NCBI GenBank assembly: GCA_003342895.1
Contig: PTFA01000011.1
Span: 1,012,629-1,076,628, forward strand
Source: Casuarius casuarius
Lineage: Eukaryota > Chordata > Aves > Casuariiformes > Casuariidae
Direction: 5' to 3'
DNA length: 64,000 nucleotides
Below the pieces are notes generated by a model that saw only the letters and a list, made by a program, of their open reading frames with translations, was not told the DNA's origin and made no database searches. Position 1 is the stretch's first letter; each line of letters starts with the position of its first letter. Shown piece by piece: positions 1-13,700 of the stretch. The position numbers were made by a program, and so were the translations under genes.

Positions 1-3000
1 TGGTGAAAAACTTACTTTCTCTAAACTTTTTCCTCCTAATTTAAGGTCTATTTACTAATAAATGAAGGTGACAGGAAATATCTCTCCACATTAAAGTACT
101 ATGAGGTGCAATTTCAAAGTGACACAGATGAAAATTTCTTCCTGTAATAAACTATTGATTTTGTTCATGATCTGGACTTAAAGAGCAGGATATGTAAGCA
201 TGTATGTCTAAATCTGGGTCATAGTGCTTCAGTAATTATATCTGTTACAGAAAATAGAGTGAAGGTGATGGGGGAGGTGGGAAGAATGCAGATGGCTTTG
301 TGGAAGCAAAAAAAACACCAGAAGAATTTCTTGCAGTCCTTGAAATATATTTAGACATAGATTGGTGAGCAAGGCTAAACATCTGGTACATGCAAACCAC
401 CTCAAGAGCAATAAGGTGTCACCATGACAAAAATGCACTTTTAAGTCATTAGCTTCACCTTGAATGAAGTGGACTGATTTGTTTTAAACACCAGACTGTA
501 TAGTTTATTATAAAACATGCTACACGTTAATCACGTAGCAACATTTAAAAATGTACAGGACAGCAATTCTTCAGCAACTTATGTGTTTAGTTTTAGAAGA
601 GCATTGTTCAGACCTCCTTCAAGCCCAGTTACACTGAAATGCAAATAAATTCTCAATGGATACCTATTTATAATGTTATTTTATCTAAGTGTTCCTAGAG
701 GTTCTTTCAGCAAAACATTAAGAGGATTATCTCTTTTCCTTTGAATGAGCTTACTGTCTTAAGGGGCAAAATCAATAATTAGTTTACATGTTGTTCAGAG
801 TCCTGCAACCTAAGCTTGCAATATTTGCTGAACTTCAAAACTGAGCTTTTAAAGAGTGCTTTTAGAACAAAGCTCTTGCCTTGAAAGTGCAAGGTAACAT
901 AAACCTTCAAGAATAACACTTGAGTTTGTTGAATTTTTTTTCAGTGTCACCTTTTCTGAAAGTTATACGTTCTGCTTCTATGCTTCTGCTGTCCCTAAGC
1001 CCCTTGACCTGACCTCCCTTCATGTCCACTCCTCAAAGCTCTCCCAAAGCACAAATAAACAAACTAAACATCATCAATCTGAAATGAAGGAAAGCTGCAT
1101 ACTCTGTAAAGTAAGTTAATGTGTAATTTTAAATGAAATACTCGTGGCCAGCAGTCTAAATTTTCCAAGCTTTTCCAAGTGAAAAGTTGTGTGTGGGAGC
1201 AGAAGGTCAAGGATTGGAAAAGACTGATGAAAGGAGGAAAATTATGCGGTGAGGAGATTATGAATTGCCTGGCTATGCTAGGAGCAAGTGAGTCCATGCT
1301 GGTCCTGGTAGATGAGTTTGTTCTAAATATGCAGTTACATGGTGCAGCATGGCATTGCTGTGGGTCTTGAAAGCAGTCCGGCTGCATTTAGCGTGGTGCT
1401 GCCCACAGCCTATTACCCACCTTGCCTAGCAGGGCTGGATAACTTGCCAGCTGTGGTGGTACCCCGTTCAGTCCCAGTGCTGCTCCGGCACAGTAGAGTG
1501 AAGTCCTATGAAGGAAGGATATGTCCAAGAACTGTATTAACGAGAGTCAGGCTGTGCTTAAGCCTGTTTCTCCAATAGCCTGCATGCTCTCTGCTTATGC
1601 TTAACAATTTTATTACCATGAATATTTTTGAGTAACCAAGAAGATACATAGCATGTATAAAAGGGTATACTTAGCAATTAACTTTGCTTATGGGCCGTGC
1701 CTGGCTTCTATTTGCATTTGCATGGGGTGAACTACATGCTACAGTGAGAGGGACCACACCAGTAGTTCAAATTGTAGATGTTTGTATACACCATGCAAGG
1801 ACTTGCTCTGACAAGACATACTTTACACAGAGAAAAGCACAAGGCAAAATTTAGCCTTTCTCCATCACCTTTCCCTGGTTTTTGTTTGGGGACATTTGGG
1901 GCAGAGGGGAGCAATAGCTCACTGATTCTCATTTTAAATATCTGGCTCTACAGCGGAGATGTGAAACCTTCCCTTTGACAAGTGTCCTTCCTATGCTGCT
2001 TGCCTTGGGTTGCAGATGAAAACCATTACCGTTTAACAACTGCTATCAATGAATTATTTTATTTCAGCTGAGATTTTAGAGACTGATATTTACACTATTA
2101 ATCCACCATTTATGTTATGTTTTATATGTAGTTAATACAGAAAACATTTAGTCCCTTGGACCCTTAAGTGTCTTGAACCAAAACTTTGACACAATACTGT
2201 GAGATACAGCATTGTCTCTTAAGACAGGATAAGAATGGAGGAGAATACCACCACCTGTGACAAATGTTAGTCATATTATCCAGGCTAACACTGAAGTGAG
2301 CTTGGCTGCTGGCAGTAAGAGAGATAAGAAGCAAGCACATCCTGTTAAAGTGAAAGCCTTATAGAATATTTGGCAGGGAGAACGAGATGGTCTAACCTGA
2401 CATTCCTACTCTGAAAGTGCTCTTAAGTGACTGCATTTTGCCTTCAAAAGCATTTGAGAAATAGAGAATTCTGGAGAAATCCTAGTGCAAATACTGTGAC
2501 AAATGTGCTTGACCTTTTAAAGAGGGATAAAGAATGGTAATGATTTTAAAATATTGAGGGAACTAGCAATATCAGCTGAGATACAGGGATTGGGCCTTTT
2601 CGGGAGTGACAGCAGGATCCAGCAGGAGCTAATGTTGGAATGGCAACAAAGAACTTGAAACCTGGAGATACCTAAGAAAGAGCAAATGAGAACTGCTTAA
2701 TAACCAAATAATGAAAATGAGTGGTTAGAAATTGCATTTGCTGAACTGTCCACCAGCTGGCTTTACCTGAACTGTTGTGCATCACATTTAGCTTGATCCA
2801 CCTAGGATTCAAGGATAAAGAAGATATATCCTTTACATATTACAGAATCTCAGCAGGAGTTTTGTTTGTAAGTCTGTTTTAGAGGAAAGTGCCGAACATT
2901 GCTAAATAATGCCAAAAATGGACTCTGCACTTTGTTTTGCTTCACTCTGCTAACTCTTTTATACCTTTTGTTTCATTGAATTGAGGCTTTATGTGCTGTC

Positions 3001-3661
3001 TTGTGGTACAAAAAGAAACCATATCAGATGCTTAAGAGAAAATTGAGACCAGAAGGTAGGAAAAGTGGTCTAATCATCTGAGGATTGGAAATGCTTTCAA
3101 ATGAGATAGTGATGAAATGTTGTTTTAAGGTAGCAGTTGATAAACTTATAGGATATGCTACATAATAAACTAGAGTTTTTGGAGATGACAACATAAGCTT
3201 GTGAGACAAAGAATATCTTTGTCTAAAGTGCTGATATATTCAAGATCTCCGTTTGTTAGCACTGTAGCTATATTTCATTAATCCCATGATTTATCATCAN
3301 CTGTAGGAATTAAGAAGGATCCCCCCCCCCCCAATGAATAATTTGCCTTTTAGTGGGTGTTGTCACTTTTCTCTGAAGGACTGGAAGCTGACTGCACCTT
3401 AAGTGCAGCTGTGGTTGTATTCATAGAGGAATTAAACTTCCCTGGGTTTTGTTTGCGTATGATGTGCTGAAAATTACAAATTGACACCCAGACTTCAAGA
3501 CTGAGTATTCAAAAAAAAACCCATGAACAAGGTCTCCATGGTATTAGTGTAAAAACTGTGAGATTTTAAGGGTTTTTTGTATCTGCTTTGGCGATGAGTG
3601 TTCTCATATAGCGTTTCTTGTTGTTGTTGTTTTTTCCCTATTCACAAAGATTAGAAATTTC
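1..3661. other. AT-rich non-coding DNA, no gene seen
   Basis: Stops occur often in all six frames; the longest open frame is 107 codons (1064-1387, minus) and its translation resembles nothing I know. A mildly GC-richer patch lies at about 1330-1580. There is a 12-base C run at 3321-3332 and a short TTG repeat near 3620-3633. I see no promoter, splice-bounded exon or RNA gene. Confidence 0.7.
3321..3332. repeat. poly-C homopolymer (12 C)
   Basis: An uninterrupted run of 12 C on the plus strand. Such runs are length-unstable and often miscalled, so the exact length is uncertain. Confidence 0.9.
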
Positions 3662-3712
3662 NNNNNNNNNNNNNNNNNNNNNNNNNNNNNNNNNNNNNNN
3701 NNNNNNNNNNNN
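3662..3712. other. assembly gap (51 N)
   Basis: Fifty-one consecutive N, immediately followed by a run of 12 A. The gap probably marks an unresolved homopolymer or low-complexity tract; its true size is unknown. Confidence 0.98.
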
Positions 3713-6700
3713 AAAAAAAAAAAAGACTATGCTGAATAGCTGGAATGCTAGAATTAATTCTCTTGCTCAATTTTTCTTTGCTTAGCCTCTCTGGAGTCTA
3801 TAGCCACTGAAACAAAACCTAGATCCGAATTGGGGGACGTGCTTAATGATAAATACAGGCATACCTGCAAGCTTAGCAGGTTACTCATTAACTTTTCTGC
3901 TCTAAAGCAAAATACTTTTTACATGCAGTTTAAGCTGATAGCACTTTAGGAAGCTTTGCAAATTGCCAAGTTGACAACACCCCCCTCTTTTTAATGGACT
4001 CTTCTGTGCAGTACTCCTTTTCCTTTTTCCCTTCTGTAAGGAACAGAAGACTGCCCTATCCACGTAACGGAAGAAATAGTAATTCTGCATGGGACAACTT
4101 TTGGTATGTCTTCAAGTAGCTTAAAAGAGTGCAGGTTTTAATAAACTTGCAGTTTAATAAACACTGTTAGTTTTAATAAACATTCCTGGCAATTAAATAA
4201 ACGTGGGTTTCTGTTTCTTTAGAGAATGTGCTGTGCCTTTAGCACAAAGCTGGTAGATTTTTGTCAAGGTTCATAGCGTTGGATATAGTATTAATTGTCA
4301 GAAGTGGGGGAGAGAGCTCTAATACATTTCTTCCTTGTGCTAATAAGAAAAGATTTTGGAACAGAAGGTGAAAAAATAAATGTAGGCCTGGGATAGTAAT
4401 ATCAGAAGTGAAAGTGGGCTAGAAAAGGAGGAAGTGGTTATTTGCTGAGGCCTCCTATCCATGACTTGGTGATTGTAATAGGATACCAAGAATATTTTAG
4501 GAAAGAATGAATTTAAAATGTAACTTGTATTAGGCTGCCTAGAGGAAGTAGTGAAACTGGGAGAAGTGTTTAGGTGACTTTGTTTCATGTTGCTACCAAG
4601 AGGTACTAGTTGAAAACAGACTGACCATTGGCTCTCTTGGCAATGGACGTTGTTTAAGAGCATATGTCTAGATCAGAGAATCATTTATGGCACAACAGAA
4701 CAATAAAATCTGTGTGAACAGACTGGCTATTTACCAAAATAAAATAATCCAGAGTACTCTGGAAATTCTTTGAAACAGTCTGTCACGATGAGTACACTCT
4801 AGGACTAGCTTCTTCAGCAAGTATCACAGAATTAGTGAGTGTGCTTGCTAGGTGTTTCTGCCAGTAGACTGGGAAATGAACCAAGTTTGACTTTTACAAC
4901 TTCCAATTGTAGTTTATTTTTTTTCTTTCAATTCAGTTATGGTTGACTGATGCACATTCTCCAAAAAGCATGTAGGTTTCATGTTGTTAATGCAAAACAA
5001 AACACAGCATTAAAGAAGAACAGAACTGTCCGAACTGGTCCTGGTTAATGTAAAAACATATCCAGCTTTTCTGTTCATCTCTGTTTGCCAAACTTGCACG
5101 TACAACCACTTTAAACAGACTTCAGTAAGAGTTGCTGCTCTCAGGTTTCCACATTCCATGTAATTCAGAAATATAAAAGAAGTGTGGCACAAAAAAGTAT
5201 GTTTGCATAGTTTCACTTTATTTTTCAGTGTAGCATCAGAATTTTTACAGAGTTCTGCATGTAGTACTTGAAGAAAAACTGAAGTGGTTAACAGATCCAG
5301 GGAATGGAATCAAACAATTGTTATGGCTGATGACTTGGGGTGTCAAGCCAATTTGCCACAGTCTTATTTGTGCCTCAGCTTTGCTACCTGTCTGTTGTAA
5401 ACAAATTCTTAGTTGCACCCATTCAGTTCCAAGTGAAATTAAGAGCTGTACGCATGCACCTGCAAAGTTTTCAGGAACGACTAGCAGTGAATGAATGAGC
5501 TAAACAAGTGTCTAGCCATGAATCCAGATTTCATGGTGAAGAGATCTCAAAAAGAAATTAAGAATATATAACCCTGTAAGCAACTACCAAAGGGTCCTGT
5601 TTTTTCTGCTGATACTTTGTGTTGGAAATCATATCTCTAACCTAATGGTACCACTTGGTAGGGAAAAGACTGAAGTAGTTCTGATGCCAAAAAATATCTT
5701 GTATGGATTTGTGCCCTCTTTGGAGTCAAATAACCACATTGTGCCATGTATTCAAACATATCCGTGAAAATAGTTCATTGTGCCTATCATTTGATTCATT
5801 CTGATTCCTTTGCTGTCTCAGTTTTTCCACCATGTACATTTCGAACAGCTATCCCTGCTCTCTAGGTTGCTCTTAACGGTGGTCACTGATATCTCAGAAC
5901 ATGACCTTCTCTGCTTTGCTCAAAGAAATCCACTCTTTACGGGCCTGTCTTTAATGAATCAGATTTTCTTCTCTCAGATGACTGTACTGTTTAATCTGTC
6001 TGTGTTTCCAGATTTTGTACATAGAAATGGCCAAAGGTCCTACTTTTTGGAAATACTTGTTTCTGACACAAAGAAGTTTCCCTTTTTAGGAAACTGTATT
6101 AAAGCTACTGTACAACCCTATTTTTTTGACCTTTTCTATTTTTTTTTTCCAAAATCTATGCACCATGTTCTAATTTGAGGTGCTTTGCACACTAGAAAAG
6201 CAAAGCTTTATGCCTGAGTTTTGAGGATAAGATTTAGCCCTGCTCTGGAGGGAAAAGAACTTGCATCCTATGTACATTCTTTGTTTTGATTTAATGTCAA
6301 TACAAATTTTGTTCTGATTTGAAAACTTTGAAATTACTGCTTATTATTTCTCCTGTTACTCCATCATTTTACAAACTTACTTACTTATCTCTCCTTATTA
6401 CATTGTTTTAGTGGCAATTACACAAAATATGATCCATATGTGGATTGTGGTTCACATTTGTAAACTATGTAAACACTGTCAAGCCTTATGAGTTTAAGCA
6501 GTGAGTTTACTTCTGCTAAGAAGTATTCTTAAGTCCATTATAAACAACAGTTTTAGAATGGTAGTTGTTTGTGTAGACCAAATCCCCCAAAACTTTTTTT
6601 TAAAGAAATCTGAAAGAATTTCTTTCAAAGTGCAATGGATAGAAGGTACAGAAATAGCTACCTAGTATTTTGGGGGGTGAAAAGTAAATTAAAAAAAAAA

Positions 6701-7379
6701 AGAAGCCAAACCTATAGCAATTCTTTTAAAGCCACAGAGGTTGATGAGTAGTATTAGCCTGCGTCAAGTGAAGTAGTTTCACATAGAGCACAGCTATTTC
6801 CTAAGAAGTGTGCTACACAGCACGTCAGGACCTGGAAATATGTTGCCTGTGTAATGTCAAGACCTGACTCAATCAGCAGTTTATCTTTTGGCCAAGAACA
6901 GTAGGATCAAAACATCAGGGTGGTGTGCCCTGGCACCTTTAGGTTGTTTCAGAGCAACCTCCTATTGAATAAGCTAAATCTGCTGCATCTTTTTTTCTCC
7001 AGGCTACAGTGCATAGCCTAAAGTGGCAGGTCCACAGGATATGTGTGCATGCACCACTACCTACCGATAAAATAATATAGAAGGATGCGATGGGAGAATC
7101 ACCACAATTTGTCTGCATCTTGTATTAAGCTGTCAGTGAATATCTAAATCACTTCCTTTTCTGTCACTTCGTCCCTCAACTACATCCTTCGAGACACAAC
7201 ACCATTCAGAAAGAACCACCAGAAATACCCTCCAAAATGATATGTAAATCCTGCAATTCATCATGCTCTGTGTAGTACAGGTTTAATTCTTCCTGCTAGG
7301 CCTCAATCTGCTGAAACATTACTCTGATATACAGTACAAAAGCAGTAACAAAGATGTTCATATCAGCCCATTGTGAGCT

Positions 7380-7860
7380 GGTGGCAGGGAGAGAAATCAA
7401 TGAAGCCATGGGGACAATAGCTGCAGTTTAAACAGGCTACAAAAATTTGCTAAGACGCAGACAAAAGGCCAATGCTGAAAAGCAGGCTGCCGTGGAATTC
7501 CTTGGGCTCCATTATGTCCCCGAAACAATCCTCACTTAGAGAGTGGATTTGCATCTCTAATAGGGTTCAGGCTCTGTTTGTGAAAGGCTTTCGCTAGGCC
7601 TGACCCCATCTCTCAAGATCACATTGATACCCAGAGCCTTGCCTCTGCCCTGTCCCGCACCGCGGAGAGCAGTATCATGGGAAAATGCACTTACTTAAAA
7701 GGAAGCGAAGGAAGGCAAAAAAAATTAAAGGCTTGAGGCAGTTTTGGTGGTACTTAGCAGGGAAAATTACTTTGGCAAATAATAGAACCTACTGCTGGTA
7801 ATTACTGCTAACAAGCTTCCCCCAACCCAAATGTGACACTTGGACTGATGTGAGAAAAGC
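7380..7860. promoter_or_regulatory. candidate conserved non-coding element
   Basis: This stretch has higher sequence complexity and more balanced base composition than its flanks. It carries several transcription-factor-like words: an octamer-type ATTTGCAT at about 7550, ACAAT SOX-like cores and TAATTAC homeodomain-like cores near 7800. It has stops in all frames, so it is not an exon. The look is that of vertebrate long-range enhancers, but I have no alignment, so function is inference only. It could equally be chance. Confidence 0.25.
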
Positions 7861-8344
7861 TGATATAGGCCAAGCTTATTAAGCCTGAAAGAAAGGAGGC
7901 TCTTCCCTATAAAAATACAGCACTTGGAACCTGCAAATCCTGTAATCTAGTGTTACCAATTATCCATTAAAATAGAAAATAGAGCTGTAATATTTTAGGT
8001 CCTTTTTAATGTGTGCTGTGCCAGATGCTCTAATCCAAAGTGATTTTATATGGGGAAATATTTTGTTTTATTCATGTGCTACTGTTTAAATCAAATTGCC
8101 AGATTTGGTTCCTTACTTAATCTTCTTCTGGAGATAGACAACAATCTGTCCTTTAATGGGACCATGTTAATGATTTTGTTCCAAGTTTTCCGAAAACACA
8201 ACTGTCTTGACTCCTGGAAAAAATACTCTGAATCAACTCAAACCCTCTTCAAACAGTATTGTGTGTAGGTTACATGCATTTGTGGGCCTTTCTGTTCTGT
8301 CTCTTAAAGTGCATCTTTTTNTTTTATGTAAAATAGTCTCTGTA

Positions 8345-8372
8345 AAAAAAATAAATAAATAAAATAAAATTC
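8345..8372. repeat. A-rich AAAT/AAAAT simple repeat
   Basis: A tract of A runs punctuated by single T, repeating AAAT then AAAAT. A near-identical simple tract occurs at about 21948-21972; this is shared low complexity rather than a shared element. Confidence 0.8.
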
Positions 8373-8654
8373 TTCTATTTAGTACTTCAAGGTTTCAAAT
8401 CTGAGGGAAATGTTTTGGTACTCTAATCACATTTTCAAGGAGGATATCTAGAAATGGGACTCTTAGTAACTTAATTCCTGTGACCCCTAGCAGATTACAT
8501 CTCTTGACAGGATGAGGGCCATAGGTGAGTACTATTCTTTTCTCCATGCTTATGCTTCTCAAAGTTGCCTTATGCACAAGCATCACTGTGCTCAGATCAG
8601 CACATCTGAACAACATTTACTTTTTCTAGAGATGCCCTTCTGCTCTGTTCAGTT

Positions 8655-8988
8655 AATTTCATCTACTACCTAAAAGGAGGTTGTAGAAAAGGAGGAGACA
8701 CATTCATCTCAGAGGTGCACAGCAAGCACAGGACAGGCAGCAGTTACATGTTGCAATGAGGGAAATTCCAGTTGGAGATAAGGGGAAACAGATTTTTCAC
8801 CATGAAAATCATAAAGCCCTAANACATGGTCTCAGAGGGTTTGGAGAACTTCCATCCTTGAAGAGTCTGAAAACTTGGCTACAAGTTTTCTGAGCTCTGA
8901 AGTCGGTCTGGCTTTGAGCAGGAGGCTGGACTAAAAGATGTCCAGAGGTCCTTTCCAACCTAAACTTTTCTCCGCATCTATGAAATAT
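8655..8988 (+). mobile_element. CR1 LINE, 5'-truncated 3' fragment
   Basis: The stretch follows the familiar 3' end of avian CR1 elements in sense orientation. It opens with a 'CTACCTAAAAGGAGGTTGTAG' type segment. A 'TTTTTCACC' segment follows at about 8792, then the 'GAGCAGGAGGCTGGACTA' segment at about 8917. It closes with 'CCAGAGGTCCTTTCCAACCT' at about 8942-8961 and a degenerate 'TCTATGA' terminal repeat. About 335 bases of a normally ~4.5 kb element are present, so this is the usual 5'-truncated dead copy containing only the end of ORF2 and the 3' tail. Divergence from my remembered consensus is considerable, which suggests an old insertion. The subfamily is not assigned. Confidence 0.88.
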
Positions 8989-10239
8989 TCCTACATATAA
9001 TTTTCTTATTATTTCCACTTTTTTCTCATTTTGAGCTGTGACATTCTCTGAGCAGGAGCAACCTGTTACCCCTTTGTATAGTGCAAAACAGAAATTAGAA
9101 TCAATAACTGGGAATTAGCAGCATAAGTATTCACAGCTGAAACTCTTACTGAAAACAGCCTCTAGTGTGCAGTAACCCACTGCACAGAATATATATTCCC
9201 ATTATAGAAAAAAGATTCTGACTGATATTTAGATGAAATTCTTAGAACATTGTTTGCAGTCAGATATCCTTAATGGCTTGGATTACTGAGGCTGTGTTAT
9301 CATAGCAGTTGTATCATATTTTAGGGGCCCTTTCTGGATCAAAGAGAGCAAGCTGAGCCTATAGGAATGTTATGATTATCATTTTGCTGCACAAGCATAC
9401 GGGAACTCTCAAACAACCTGCATGGTCTTTATGAATTTGCAAAGCTGGGCTCAGTTCTTCCATAAGCACCTTGGCTGAATTCAGTTACACTGATGCATTT
9501 CTACAAATTTAAACACTAATTACAGAAAGAATAATGTAAATTGCCAGGCAGTTTTTGCTCTGTTTTTGTTTAATAAAAAGGCAAATTATACTCTGTATCA
9601 GAAGATTTCAGCATAATTATGGATCTCTGATGCACTATTAGTATGCAGAATAAACAAAACATTTGTGTCTATATGGCATTTTGTTTGGTATGTTGCTAAA
9701 TTGAACAGTACATGTAGCAACATATTAACTGTCATCTTGTAGATTTTTTTTTTTCTTTTAAGGCTTAGATCTGCAGACCTGCTCTTTTCCTTTGTGTTTG
9801 GGGGAAGCTGTTATATCTTTAGAGATGGAATCTCATTACTGTGTATAATTGTAATTATGTAAATAAGGTTACTTCTGCCTATCTTATGTTCAAAAAGCCA
9901 AAGGAAAATGTCGATGATCTAGTTAGCGTGATGCATTCAAAGACACTGGGAATATGTCTGCTGAACTTTTCCCTAACATTTCTGAAAAGTCTTCCTCTTC
10001 TAGATGTTTGACTAGAGTTCACACTGACCAGCTACTATTTCTGGCTTTATTTGTCTCACATCCCAGGGAAAGGGGTGATTGGTTACTCATCCGACTAACA
10101 AAGCATGCTGATCAGAAAAAAAGAGAATTTTTGTAGCAGGGTAAGAATAAGCATATATGTGTACTGCGTATCGTTTTGGTGCTTTTCTGAATAAAAAGCC
10201 AACACCAAAGCTGTAAGAGGGAGATATAGGAGGTCCTTG
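8989..10239. other. AT-rich non-coding DNA, nothing recognised
   Basis: Between the CR1 fragment and the GC-rich island the sequence is unique-looking, with short chance frames only (60 codons at most lying wholly inside it). No repeat boundary or RNA gene is visible. Confidence 0.65.
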
Positions 10240-10790
10240 TTACCCTCCACGAGGAGGAGCGGGGTGGGCAGAGCAGCCTCCCTGGCTGTGCCAGGCTGTG
10301 CTGCCGAGCACAAGCACAGCCGCTTTCTGGGTGCCTGGGAAACGGGCTGGGTGGTGCGAGGAGCTGGCAGTCCATCTGCCCGGTAGGTCCAGCAAGGGGG
10401 AACCTGTCAGACAGGGAATCCTGGGGAGAGTAGCCCACTTGCTGCGTGTTTACATTGGAAGCCTGGATAGGCTGGTCCTCGCTCTGCAGAAGCTTAAATT
10501 TCATTGAATCGGCATTATCTGAGGAAAATGCGGAGATGTTATTTTTTACTCATGCTCCTGTCTTTATCTATTTACCTCATGGCTCCTCTGTTTAATGAAT
10601 ATTCAGACAAATGGTGGGGGCTGTGCGGGGCTGGTGTCAGGGAGCCACCTGGGAGCTGGGGCTGGGCCAGGCCAGGCCCACGATGGCCCATGGGGCCTGG
10701 CAGAGGCCTCTATCTCTCCATGTGCTCCTATCCTAAGCAAAACCCGGGACAGCTGAGGCCAGGTAGGACACTTGCAAGGCACGTGTATTA
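10240..10790. other. GC-rich island with closely spaced G-runs
   Basis: Base composition rises sharply to roughly 55% GC against AT-rich flanks, and CpG is more frequent than around it (about 15 by eye). At 10616-10665 the plus strand has a series of G-runs (five, four, three, three, four and three G) separated by 2-9 bases, a possible G-quadruplex former. Overlapping frames of up to 130 codons (10112-10504, minus) run through it because GC-rich DNA has few stops; none looks like a known protein. It could be a weak promoter or first exon of a non-coding RNA, or just a local GC fluctuation. Confidence 0.45.
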
Positions 10791-13700
10791 GTAGAAACTC
10801 TTTCATGCTTGGTCCTAAAAATAACCTGCTTTAAGCAGCAGGAAGTTTCTTGTTCGCTTGCAAAGCACCATGCATTATAACAGCCCAGCCGCTTAAGAAT
10901 GTGTATGGCGGCTGGGATGGAGAAAAAAGACCTACAACATATATAATATAATACTATCACATCATTAAATTCACCCTTTCAATGGCTTTGTCTGTAGTCT
11001 GAATAGCCCTCCCCCCTTTCATGAGAACAAATCATCTTGCTGGGTGTCAGTTCCTTCCGTAAATTTAGCTGCTTTGGTGAGGTATTTTGGTCCTGTTGAA
11101 ATTACGTCACCTGGATAAAAATGGGAAATAGGTTTCCAGTAATACTTTGATCTTGAAGTATGTTATAAAGTGGGGTCAGCGTTATTATTTGCTCATGCAG
11201 GTGAGCAAACAGGCACACAGAGAGGTAAAATCTTCCTAAAGTGACTTCAGTAAAGCTGGGAGTTTGGAGTTGGGTATCAGATCATATCTCCTAACTCTTT
11301 TCATCATATTGCCATGTTAGTCATGCCCCGCCTATGAATTCTTTTGCGGTTCTTGTGTTCTTTCCTGCGGTCCTAAGAAACTCATCAAATTATGTCTTCC
11401 TTGGCCTTTTACTTGAAAAAAATTCTTGTATTTGTAGTGATAATTTACTTGGACTAGTGCAAAATTTTCCCTTCACTTAACTGAGCAAGAGTGGTATGAG
11501 TAGAGATTATTTTGGTAAGGCTGGTAGATTAAGCCACACTTGCTGGTACCCTGCATCCAGGGAATGCAGGTATATTTGTAGTGGGCTTGTCCAGCATAAT
11601 AATTTGGAGTTTCACATTTACATTAATGTTCAGAGCTAACTCTACATTATACTGTTTCTAGCTCATTCCTGGCACTGACCACGCAAAATTATTTTACTGG
11701 TATGTATATTTAAAAAAAAATTTTTCAAGTTTCCTACTTGTCTATATTTTATGGATGCCTGTTTGTATAACCTATGAAACAGTGAATTTAGGAGACAAAT
11801 GAAAAATGGATTGGCATGGAAGCAATATATTTTTGAAGAATTACAGATTATTTTAACATTTTTCCTAAAATAATCTGCAATCAATTTTAGTTTGTGTTAT
11901 TGCACAATAATATAATAGCTAAAATGTTAAGATAAAGATTCTCATTAGCTATGCTTGAGAATTATGTATCTTCTCTGCATAAGTCACAAAAAATTACTTC
12001 AGCTTTCTCAATGCCAGAATTAATTCCTTGCCTCTCCGCCCATGTGCCCTAATATGCAGGGTTACGATCATTGGCACTGAGCTGAATATATGAATTTTCA
12101 GTTTTCGATGAAACGTTTTGAGTTGTCCGGGACAATATATGTATTTGAATGACCTAGAATCAACATAGAGCTGTGTCTGGTGAGAACAATCAGTATTTAA
12201 TCCCGCAGTGGAGGTAGTTAGTTAACCTTCCTNCTAATACAGAGTTATTTCTGTCATAGGTAAATGTATTATTCAGATGCCTCTTAAATTAATTCAATCA
12301 AATCTCATGTACCCTTAGGAACAGGCAAAGGGGAAAAGAATTATCTCTTAGAATCTTCCACACAAAAGCATATCAAAGCCAAAAGTGCTCTGCAATATTA
12401 CATTTGAGCTCATGCTTTTGTTTTTTCATTGAAGCTATGAGGCACTGGAAAGAACTGTACTTCAGTAATTAGTCAGCGCAGTAGCTGTATCCTGCCCTGG
12501 GAGGGATAGCCTGCGCAATCTGGGCATGGAGACAGTGAGCCACAAACCTGGTGAGGAGCTGTTGGTAGAAACCGTGCTTTTGAGTGGCAGCTTAGATTTA
12601 ACATGGCTGATGTAAACTGCAGCCTGAAAGGGGGACTTTTGTGAGATGTCTCCACATCTGAAGTTCTGTTAAAGTGAAGGGTGTCTTTCGTTTTCATCCT
12701 CTCTTGCATAGGTCTTTCACGGGTATATTTTTTAGATTGTTAACTATATTTGGATTTGATTGTCTGTACTAAGGCTTCTTCATAATAATGGTCTGCATAC
12801 TAACTGGTCGTGCTTCCTGGAGGCCTAGCTGAGAGTTTTGTTCTCATAAATGGAAACAAATATATAACGGTTTACACTAATATAATAATTTTTCCTGTTC
12901 ATAAAGCATGCTAATGTTCCTGTTGGTGAAGCAGAAACAACACTCAGGCACAAACGTATGTGCTATAGGACTGTGTGAAGTGTTTATAAACTCAGTAATG
13001 GAGCTGTTTTACATCAAATGACACCAGTGAAGTTAACTTGTGTTTTTGAAGTTACTTGCAAAGTTAGTCTTCAGCAGTGCTGTAGTTCTGGTGACTGAGA
13101 ATGAAAGTGGAAATTTTACTGATAGGAATTTTAGTATGTTAATGTGTGTTGTGAAGTTCCTAATTAATAAGTATGGATTACAAATCCATAAGTGAGTTGT
13201 ATAGTTTGGGGATTACACAAAACAATATAGTAAAAAGAAACTGTCTTCCAAACAAGAGATGTCTGATATCTGTCTCTTGTTCTTTTGCAAGTTATAGTGA
13301 AAGGTTGCAAATACAGGAACTGCTGAAGGATATGTTTTGACTTTGGGTGTTGTGATTGATGCCCATCAAGGAAAATAATGTGAAATTGCTAAGAGCATGG
13401 AGCTACCCCTGATTTTGACCTTGAATTGGAAAATATTGAGATGATCAAACTCTCACAAAACTCTCTTGTTTCTGAATTTAGCCCTGTTCTTAGGCTTGCA
13501 GTCTTTTCTAACAGATTTTGGTTTTGTGATACTTAGTGATAACTATATTAGCTTTGGTGTTTACATGAAAACTGGCTGCAGTCACTAAAACTCTTTCAAG
13601 GTAAGAGCTTCAGCAGCAAAAGCATTGCTCCACACTTCTTGTAGAAATGATTTCAGCAGATGAATGGATACAATGTGTAAAAATATTTTTGAGAGGATTT

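Larger units (their letters stand above)
3713..8654. other. AT-rich non-coding DNA
   Basis: No exon-like open frame. The longest frame here (5810-6178, plus, 122 codons) is rich in Phe and Leu with terminal Phe runs, as expected from T-rich DNA read in frame. The stretch also contains a candidate conserved element (7380-7860) and an A-rich AAAT repeat at about 8345-8372. Confidence 0.65.

Noticed and set aside
5810..6178. 122-codon plus-strand frame
   Set aside because: Phe/Leu-rich with terminal Phe runs, as expected from T-rich DNA.
10112..10504. 130-codon minus-strand frame in the GC-rich island
   Set aside because: Overlapped by similar-length frames on both strands, the signature of stop-poor GC-rich DNA.
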